Below are positions 56,101 through 64,000 of a stretch of DNA of 64,000 nt, piece by piece (positions within the stretch are counted from its first letter, which is position 1; the number at the start of each line of letters is the position of its first letter). Origin of the DNA: Naematelia aurantialba. Its lineage: Eukaryota > Basidiomycota > Tremellomycetes > Tremellales > Naemateliaceae. Location: NCBI GenBank assembly GCA_021527695.1, contig JAKFAO010000006.1, forward strand, positions 496,001 to 560,000, given 5' to 3'. Both the position numbers and the translations under genes were made by a program. Under the pieces are notes generated by a model. That model had not been told where the DNA came from, made no database searches, and saw only the letters and a program-made list of their open reading frames with translations.

Positions 56101-57958
56101 ATTGTCACACTGTGTGCCGAGCGGTTCTGATCTCTTTCCAGATCGTTTTTTCGTGTATTGGGGACAATGTGAGCATGAGCTGAGAAGCAAGAACATGGTG
56201 TGCCTCTGACTTTTTAAGCTTGGGAGCCGCTGTCGCAGTTCTGGCTTACAGCATGTGGGTCTCAATCGATTGTCTCCCTCTCCTCCTGACAAAAGGTAGA
56301 TTCCCTGACGATCCCATCACTTTGCCCCTTATTGGCCTGTTATTCTCGATCCCATGTTTCTACGTGATCACTCAAATGCCGGATTTGATGCAGGCGGGCC
56401 GCTTCGTCCTCCTCACCTATGTAAGCAGCTCGCGCGTTGGTCGGGACCAGGCTGAACGATATGGTCAGAACCTAACCTGTCTGTACGCGTACAATCAGCG
56501 CGACCGAGATACCACTGTTCTGTCCATCGCTATTCATCGCGCAGCGAGCGTCATCATTGGCGTGGTCTGGGCGGCCGTTGTGTCTCGCTACTGGTGGCCC
56601 TTTACTGCACGCCGGGAACTTCGCATGGGCTTGAGCGAGTGAGTCGATGCGACGCATTGTGCCTTGCTGAGGCATGTGGTAGCTTCTGCTTGGACCTGTC
56701 GTACCTGTATTCGAAACTTGTGACAACATATAGCAGGGGTGTTGATCCACCCGAGCCTCTTCCGGCCGATCAGGAAGAAGAGGAAGAACCGCTGTTACCT
56801 CCTGGATCCACGCGACATCCTCATCTCAGTCACGGCGTGCGGCAATTTATGGCCATGTGAGACTGTTGATCCCATCTCCCATCTCGCCCTAACCCCAATG
56901 ACAACGAAGCTTGCTGAGATCATGTAGGGAACTTCATCTCCAGTCTCAACTGGGGAGTTTGCGTGAACTCCTCGCACAGACGAAAAATGAACCTCGCCTC
57001 AAGGGCCCATTCGCATTCGATTTTTACAAGGAGGTCCTTCTAAGTTGTGAGCGGATGCTCGATCGACTGCATAGCATGCGCTGCGTGACGACCAGGGACG
57101 AGTGGGACAATGTGCGGCTTGTCGTTTCGCTCGGTCCCTTCCTTTTCTCTCGCCCCTCGTCATCTAGCCGTTTCCCATCGTGCGACGTCACGTCCCGCCC
57201 GTGCTAATGGAAAGGATAGGGTATCCGTGAGGCATTCGTACGGCCTGTCAATCGACAACGCCGTGAGATGGCCGGCAACGTGATCCTCTACGTACGTCCC
57301 CGCCACTCCCCCGTTCCAACCAAAGCAAGCAAATGACAGCACAAAGTCAAAACCGTCCCGCAGCATGCTGATGTGATTGTTTGGGGATGTAGTTCTACAC
57401 CCTGTCGGCGGGCTTTCGTCTACGCACGCCGATGCCGCCGTACCTCCCGCCAGCAGAGATAGCTCGTCAGCGACTGGTCGAGTCTATCCGGAACCTGGAC
57501 GTCGTCAAACGCCGGTCCGTGCGCGGCGGAGGACGGCACTTGCTCTTCTTCGCTTACGCCTTGGCGATGCAGGTGCGTGCCACGTGTGCTGTTTTGATAG
57601 CACCAAGCATCGCATGTGACTTGCCTAGCCGCGACATTGAGCGTCATGTGAAGTGTTGCTAGCTCGTCAGCTTGGCAGTGTGGCAGCTGCCAATTTTGAT
57701 GTGTGGATGGGCGATTGATAGAGACAGGCAGAAGAGTCCAGCTGATAGATGGTGCAGGAAGTGATCGCGGAGCTCGAGTACCTGGGCGAAATGATGCAAG
57801 ATGCCTTTGGAGTCATATCGCAAAGCACCGTCGTGGACTTTGAGGCGCTCTTCCAGGCGAGCCGTGAGTCAACTCCAACGTCGCATGCAGGCCCGGCGGG
57901 TTCTATGTCTCGGCATTGGCGCGCAGAATCAGGAGCAACAGGGGCGCTAGCGGTCTAG
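53127..57958 (+). CDS. BRE4/FUSC-type multispanning membrane protein (putative ER transporter, DUF2421)
   Basis: Related to yeast Bre4 and to aromatic-acid-exporter-type (FUSC/ALMT-like) proteins; transport role unproven. A disordered Ser/Pro-rich N-terminus of about 250 residues is followed by VIRRKYWPPPGWAIAILKCSLAYFIASLFTFVPTF, which begins the first six-helix set (STRFCFILAGLATIISLLAMG, WLVCVVWIGGSMGALAW, VLVIVLIGVVATITNLVCFLVF). A long soluble helical middle follows (LTSFSTLLDLLTSTFLLEK). The second helix set starts near AILAAPAFTEVGRPIFLEYRGEWALIAYF (IVFSCIGAAVAVLAYSMF, IIGVVWAAVVSRYWWPF), and a C-terminal cytosolic DUF2421-like region ends RAESGATGALAV. About a dozen short introns. The start at 53127 is chosen because upstream in-frame ATGs fall in the TAN1 promoter. 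Confidence 0.88.
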
Positions 57959-58535
57959 ATGGGCGTAGATTGGCTGACAAGCTTGGCGACGCTGGGACGC
58001 TGGGACGCTGCCGAGCTGGTGACGCTGTGGCGCTGGTGACGCTGTTCCGTTGATGAGAGTAAGTGTAGATCGCGCAGGCAAAGGGAGGTGCGAGTAGGTA
58101 GGGCGGCAAGTAGCCCCCAGGAGAGGCGTGGCACTTGTGTAAACATGTATACTGTATGTTGTATTCATACATGATCGATAGATTTCGACTATGTCCATGC
58201 GAATTCTTGGCGTATTTTACAAATACGCGGCACTGTCTCGTAATTCTGCACCTGCAAAGAATATCCGCCGGCCACTCGTGTTGGTCAAGGGTTCGGTCAA
58301 TCACAATCGCCTTGCTATACTCGGACCTCCACTACACCGAGTTGTCCCGAGTCGCCATTGCCTGCAATGTTTCCACAACGCCTCCAAGACCTTTCACTAC
58401 TTGTCCGAACTCTTGCGATCCTTCGGGACCTTGCCTCAATCGCATAGCCTCTCACAGCTCCTCGCACCCCTCACAACTCGCAGCTCCTAACAGCTCACAC
58501 CTCCCCACAGCTCGCAGCTCACAGCTCCTCCCAAC
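57959..58535. other. Intergenic region between convergent BRE4-like gene and the four-motif gene
   Basis: About 580 nt. Two repeat patches flank the two 3' ends; no gene supported. Confidence 0.55.
57985..58042. repeat. gacgctggg-type tandem repeat
   Basis: Six or so copies of a 9-10-nt word (gacgctggg, gacgctggt, gacgctgtg) starting about 30 nt after the BRE4-like stop. Confidence 0.75.
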
Positions 58536-58553
58536 TCACAGCTCCTCCCAACC
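58449..58553. repeat. cacagctcctccc-type tandem repeat
   Basis: Repeated words cacagctcctcccaact and acagctcgcagctc cover about 100 nt and run through the stop codon (58536) of the next minus-strand gene. Confidence 0.75.
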
Positions 58554-61500
58554 CGACCTGCTCCGCCTCAACAGCCCCACCATCTCCCCCAGACGCTCCA
58601 CGTCGCCTCGGCTGACCCGGCCCCCGTGCACTTCACTCTGCAGGCCCCTCCACAGCTCGCCCAGCACCCCTTCGAGCGTCTCGCGCCGTTTCTGCCTCTT
58701 CCCCTGCGCCGCCTCGGAGCGACCCCTAGAGCGCCCTGCTCTGTCTCCTCCACCTCTTCCTCCTGGCCCAGCCCCGGCGCCTGCTCCGCCTCCTGAGTGG
58801 GCTTGTGCAGGGTTACGAATGTGGCGCGCGTGTTGGAGTTGCGGCGGCCGGTCAAAGTCCACGCCTGTCTCGCCGAAAAAGTGGCTGAGCTTGCCCGTGC
58901 GTCTCCGGCGAGCGGCATGCGAGGACGGTGATGGCGCTGCGGCCAGGTCGTCCCCGTGATTACCGTGATAGCCGTGATTACCGTTGACCCCGAAATCGTC
59001 CTCGGCGTCCATGTCGCCGTCCGAGGCAGAGTCAGAGTCCAGCGAGTCGATCAGGGTGGCTAGGCGGGGCTGGTCGTTCTCTGCTAAATACAGCAGCCCC
59101 TCGATGGACTGCGTGTACGAGTCGAGTGTCTGAGCACGGCCACGACTTGGACTATGGTGGTGGGAAATGCTGTGATCGGCGGAGCTATTTGGGTTGTGCA
59201 CGGCCGAGGGAGACGTAATATTGGGTGCCATTTCGCTTAACAGGGCAGCTGAGCGGTGAGGGGAGAGGAACATGTCCCGCGGAGGCGCGTTCCCAAATAC
59301 CTACGAGAACCAAGCATCAGCATGTGCTGTGGTGAGTGTACACGTCGGGATCAGGACGAGAAGACTGGGATTGCCAGTGACATGCATTCTGGACCTCTGA
59401 AGGTGACCGGAGATGACGAGTGGCGAAAACTCTACATGGATTTCGGAAGCTTGACAACGCAATCTGCGAGTGGCAAATTCACCATGCTCACCTGTTCAAG
59501 CTTTTGCGCCTTCTTACGCGCCGCCGACTTCTCCCCCTCACTCATACCTGAGCCCATATCGATGCTACTCGTTCCACCCGCACCTAGACCTGCGGCACCG
59601 CCGGCGCCAGAGGTTGTCGATCCCCGCATATCGAGAAACGACGACGCGGCATCAGACATGAATTTGGGTTTACGCTCGCGGATCGTCATGCTCTGTTTGA
59701 GCTTGTTCGCCCATGACGCGGGAGAGGGTGAGGACGTCCGGCTACCCAGTCCCCGTCCGGTCAGGTCGATGAAGGATTCGCCACTGCCTGTGCGTAAAGA
59801 GGACTGTGGGGGAGCGACTGCAGTTGGAGGAACGGAGGGCGAGAGGTCGTCCGTGCTCGATGGAGTGAGAAAGGATGGTGGGACCGGGACGCCAAGCAGG
59901 CGTTGTAGCTGTGAAGCATGGCTTAGTTACCCGATCGTACAAGCACTACATAATGGACTCACCTTGACCAACTGCTGCCTCTTGATCCGTCTAGCTGCTG
60001 CCTCCGCAATCAAGTCGTCATTCTCATCTTCCCATTCAGATGTCGACCGCCCGGCAGGAGACACCGGAACACCTGGCTTCTTTGGCTGGCTTGACCTTCT
60101 GTTGACCCCAGGCTGCCGGTGTGCAGCCGTTATCCCCAGGTTCGTCTCAGACACTCGCATTTCCCTCTGGACATATACCTTGAGATCACCTTCCCTGTTC
60201 TTCTCCATTCCAAGTGTCGCCCTTGCTCGATGCGCAAGTGCCGATCCTGGTCTGGCGGGAACAGATGGAGGTTTGGCATTGGTCATGATCACAGTCTGTG
60301 GCAGACAGTCCTCTCTATCCCACTCTGGGACGCCGGTAGGGTGAGATGGGAAGTCTTCAGAAAAGTGGGTGACGACTGTAGTTCCAACGGTGTGTGGCTC
60401 GACTACTAGTCTCTCCATGTCGCGCTCGTTTAGTGACTCGCCTAACATCTGGTGCAACTTTCGTGCCCTGTGGAGAAGCCTCAGGCGTTGTTCCGGATCA
60501 AGCTCTGTCCGAGTCGGAAGCGGCGGTAGACCCTTGTATGGCGTGCCTGGGAGGAGTCGAGTGAGCGTGTGTACGGACTCGCTGAGCGAGCGGCTGGAAG
60601 AAGGCAGCGACTCCAGCGAGCCAGAACGGATTCGGTGGAGCTCGTCAGGGGAATTGGTGGCGGGCGTGTGCGGAGCTTTAGGCAACTCCTGCTGGAAGTC
60701 GTCTAGCGGCGCATTGACGGCCGAGCGTGACACTACAGGAGGTTTCTCGATTGGTGGAAGCAGGCTTCTCGGAGCAGTAGTGGGCATCACGAATGGGGCC
60801 GAAATGGAGAGCTTGTGGCCCTTGCGATGAGGTGGCACGGGGCCGGGACTATGATGTCAGTCAGCCAGACATTGTGCGTTCGTTGAAACACTTACCCTCG
60901 AGTGACCTCGAGCACAGACACTACGGCACGCCGATCCAGCTCCTCAATGAGTCGCGCTTTTTCTGCGCCCGGACCAAGCACCTGGTCCAGCTTGCTCTGC
61001 ATTCCACGCGCAGGACTGACTGGCGATCTGACGTAAGAGCTGGTGTCGCTCTCGCCCAAGTGAGTCTCTTCTCGTACAGCTGCAGTAAGGGGCAAGCCAT
61101 TGCTTGGCGGCCCATGATGGGCTGGAGAAACTGGGGAATTGGAGGCATTAGACGCAGGGACGACGTGACGTTCGGACTTGGCGGCCAGCTTGAGGAGGTG
61201 CGCTTGGATGGGCGCTTCGCTCTCGGCACCGCGTCGATGTTGTAATGTGTGATGGGCTGCTCCAGACACTGGTTGACATGCACTTGTCGGAGCTGAACCT
61301 GTTCCAGAAGACGAAAACTTGCTGGTCACCCTGCCGTGTTCGTCTGGGTGCTGTTGGTCGCTGACTTGTTGCGCTTGATCGCTCGAGGCTTCGATCGAAG
61401 AAGCATGTGCAGACCAGCGCCTCCGACTGCCAAATGTGTTGCCACTGCCTGTACTTTCGCGCCGCAGGATACTGGGGTGAGGTAGGGAACCTAGACCCGA

Positions 61501-62544
61501 GGCGGGTCGAGACGACAGTTCTTCCACGTCTGCGTCATCTCTCCACCTCCGTGAGCTAGGTGTTAGTGAGACTTGCCGCGGACGGTAGATTGGCGGGGAA
61601 CCTTCTGAAGCAGTGGAAATGGAGAACCGGAAGAAGGATTCGTCGTTGGGCGGAAGGGGTCGACGGTGATTCGTGTCCACTCCGTTCTCGTACAAAGTCG
61701 GCAGGCCGTTAAGGGTCTGATGTAGTCCTGGATACTGGCCCAGCACCTTGGAGCGCTGCAGTGCTCCAGCACTGGATGGAACCGAAGAGAGATCTGAGTA
61801 GACGGTTGAAGTCCGCTCCGAAATGTCGAGGAAGGAACGTTCCTCCTGTAGCTGGGAGGGAATCACCTGCATGCCTGCTTCTGGCACCATCGATGCAGGA
61901 GAGTAGTCTGTCGAATAGGGAGCAAGAGGGGAAACTGGAGACACAGAGCTCTGCGACGGTGCAGTTGTAGGCGGGGTCCTCAAGATCGACGTGGGAGATT
62001 CCTCGACGACCGGATCTGGACCTGTCGTTGTTTTCATAGATATGGGAGGTGGCTGGGCGGTGGTTATGTTAGCAATACCATCTATCCTGTCCACAGTGCT
62101 CACTGGGAACCAACTCACCAGTGGCACCGGCGACGCTGAGGCTGAGGCTGAGGGACACGCTGCTCGATCACGAAGAGGGTTGAGCCGCTTATCAGCCATA
62201 GCTGAGCCTCTCTTCACTCGACGGATCACGACCGGAGACAGGTCCAGCACGTCCAGCAAGCCCGCCCTACTTGTCCCGGCGACGTAGGCCACTCGAACCT
62301 GATTTGGCGAGGCCGGCGAGTCGATAGACCCAGCTTGAGAGATGACAGAGACTGCACTGCGGCGAGCGGAAGAATGATCGGGAGTGACGGGAAGGGGCGA
62401 ATCAAAAGGGTCGAGAAAGGGCGATGAGGGGGGAAGAGAAAGAGGGCGCCGGAAGGGCGTGCTAGTCGTCGTGGCCGGCAATGACAACATACTCAACCTG
62501 GGTGCTCGGCCTCCGCGGTGACGAGGGACGAGGGAGGAGGGCAC
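58536..62544 (-). CDS. Large disordered protein with four K-L-x-x-x-(F/L)-G motifs, function unknown
   Basis: Not recognised as a named family. The start at 62544 opens MPSSLVPRHRGG. Joins VLEVTRG to PGPVPPHRKG, LVK to LQRLLGVPVPP and KLEQ to VFGNAPPRDMF are clear from splice sites and frame; the whole is about 1,200 residues. Early residues QVRVAYVAG and LSPVVIRRVKRG look ordered. The rest is Ser/Pro/Thr-rich. Four similar short motifs recur: ARKLHQMLGES, VKLQRLLGVPVPP, QKLEQVFGNAPP and GKLSHFFGETG. Between them lie TVVTHFSEDFPSHP and REMRVSETNLG. The end has a helix (SIEGLLYLAENDQPRLATLIDSLD), His/Gly-rich runs and a C-terminal basic helix. No membrane segment or signal peptide. Confidence 0.78.
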
Positions 62545-64000
62545 ACGGGGGGGGAGCCAATCTGGGTAGTCAAGGTGATGAGGGCTTATTGTTCCTCAAA
62601 GCTTCTGACGCTTCTGGATCAAGACTTCACGGTCTCGTCAAGTTGCTCACTGGAAGCGACTGGGACCAATTGAGCGTCAATAGGGGAACTTGTGAGATTG
62701 TTGTGGGTCACTGGAGATTGATCCCCAGCCTCTGGCAGCAGTAGTAGTAGCAGCAGCAGCAGCAGTGATGCCTTGGGCTGACAACGCCAGTGGAGGCAAA
62801 AGGACATTTGCACGAAGGGGTCTAGGAGGGGAACGGGGAACGGGGTGCAGCCTTTGCGCCAAGTGGGCACTGCTATCAAAGGCCCTTCTGCGCATCTCCT
62901 CCTTTGTCGAGATCTAGGTCACTTTGCCTATGCTGGCATGCATCGTCAGCCATACCCCCGACTGATTGCTGGCCAACACATTGAACAGTCTGTCAAGGCT
63001 GCATGAATCTGCGACAGCTTGGACAGCCCGTTTCGGAGCAACGTGTTTCAGGACTCCCACGTCACATTACCTGCGGTTCTTTATCACTCTTTGATACGAT
63101 ACCATGCAAGTAGATGGGTTCAAGAACCGTAAATTTCAACTTGACGGCTCGGCAAGGACGGCCCAGAGAAGAGCAGCACAGTCCGCACGAGCGGGGCTAG
63201 AGGAAGCGTGAGGCGAGAACTTCGCCGAGGTCATACGCCACCTGCACGGGGGCCGATTGGGCCTTTCGAAGATTCGGTCATGCAGGTCTTGGCTGTGACC
63301 ATCCCATGGGTCATTGGTCAATGATTGAAACACAAAAACCTTGAACAGTTGTATCTGCTCCATCAGCGGTGACCAGACAACCACATCTCGACGCCTCGAA
63401 ACATTCCTTAGCGGCCTATTCGTGCTCCAGAACCGCATTGAAAGCATTCGACAAGCCGACCGCACGATGCATTGACCAAGCGATGACATGTAGCATCCAT
63501 GGCACTACCCACCGGATTTTGGCATCCCAAGCTCGGGTGCGCTCGAAAGCTTGGACGCTCGGAAGCTCAGACACCAGCACAAAAGACTCCCCTCGACGCC
63601 AACCTTCGCCCGGCGCAAACGTCATTCCCGTCTCGAGATTCCCAGCGATTATGCCAGCTCTTCAGCGACTGCTCATCCTCGTGCGCGTCGGTTACACTCT
63701 CAGGGCAAAGTAGCGCAGGTCGCCCTTTCATTGTGGTAACCCCCCGGAGGGATGCAAACGAGAGTGAGATGCAGGGTGAGGCGATAAACTCGCTGTTTAG
63801 GAAATGTAGCCTTTATACTTCGGCAGACAGCCGGAAGTGCCCGAAGGCCGACGGGGAACTGACAGAGCTCGTGGGTATGGGCATATGTCCAATGGCTCGC
63901 CGGTACCAAACTTTATATGCATCGTCCAGCGCCCTCTGGAGAATCCGCGGTCAACAAACAGTGTTGTATTTGGCGAGAGGCAGATAACAGAGGCACGTCA
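62545..64000. other. No recognisable gene; upstream region of the four-motif gene
   Basis: About 1.45 kb. A CAG/TAG triplet tract lies at 62736-62765, about 190 nt before the start of the minus-strand gene. Open frames at 63136-63489 (minus) and 63499-63987 (plus) show no family features and poor coding character. This is probably promoter DNA plus, perhaps, the flank of a gene outside the window. Confidence 0.4.
62736..62765. repeat. CAG/TAG triplet repeat
   Basis: Ten triplets: two cag, three tag, then five cag on the plus strand, in the 5' flank or leader of the minus-strand gene. Confidence 0.85.

Noticed and set aside
59256..60344. 362-codon plus-strand open frame
   Set aside because: Antisense to exons of the four-motif gene, where spliced joins give a coherent protein.
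63499..63987. 162-codon plus-strand open frame at the right end
   Set aside because: No recognisable features and competing frames of similar length; may be chance.

Overview
The window is nuclear DNA from a fungus, almost certainly a basidiomycete and most likely a Tremellomycete-type yeast (inference). Genes are densely packed on both strands, separated by 0.2-0.9 kb and broken by many short GT-AG introns (about 32-75 nt is usual). GC is moderately high. The gene set is eukaryotic throughout: chitin synthase, chitinase, a PDR-type ABC pump, U3 snoRNP, Mediator, spliceosome, NatB and mitochondrial factors. I saw no rRNA, convincing tRNA, CRISPR array, transposon, plasmid or viral gene. Exon joins given here were read by eye from splice signals and reading frame and are not RNA-confirmed.

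Layout. 0.9-2.3 kb: peroxisomal acyl-CoA thioesterase (+). 3.1-6.6 kb: division 1 chitin synthase (+) behind a pyrimidine-rich promoter. 6.9-13.1 kb: full-size PDR/ABCG transporter (-). 14.0-16.9 kb: intracellular GH1 beta-glycosidase (-). 17.5-19.7 kb: galactonate dehydratase-like enolase-superfamily enzyme (-). 20.7-24.0 kb: large disordered unknown protein (+). 24.5-27.3 kb: UTP25 (-). 27.6-29.7 kb: Mediator subunit 1-like (-). 30.0-31.2 kb: TACO1/YebC (-), divergent from NAA20 (+, 31.4-32.5 kb). 33.0-36.8 kb: secreted GH3 beta-glucosidase (-). 37.5-38.8 kb: unknown protein (+). 38.9-40.5 kb: OB-fold-like protein (-). 40.7-43.0 kb: membrane-anchored GH18 chitinase (-). 43.2-46.2 kb: AFG2/Drg1 AAA ATPase (-), divergent from PRP17 (+, 46.4-48.7 kb). 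49.0-51.0 kb: RMI1 (+). 51.3-53.0 kb: TAN1 (-), divergent from a BRE4/FUSC-type membrane protein (+, 53.1-58.0 kb). 58.5-62.5 kb: large unknown protein carrying four copies of a short K-L-x-x-x-(F/L)-G motif (-). The outer ends (1-892 and 62545-64000) hold no gene I recognise.

Together the genes cover cell-wall chitin synthesis and turnover, beta-glycoside and sugar-acid use, ribosome biogenesis (UTP25, AFG2), splicing, tRNA modification, genome stability and mitochondrial translation. This is ordinary chromosomal gene content, with one possible metabolic pairing (GH1 next to the galactonate dehydratase). I found no unmistakable new multi-gene system. The best leads are a 7-nt microexon beside the GH3 catalytic Asp, the four-motif protein at 58.5-62.5 kb, a 32-nt intron in TACO1, an RGG-rich N-terminus on TAN1, the two large lineage-type unknown proteins, and short tandem repeats at several convergent gene ends.
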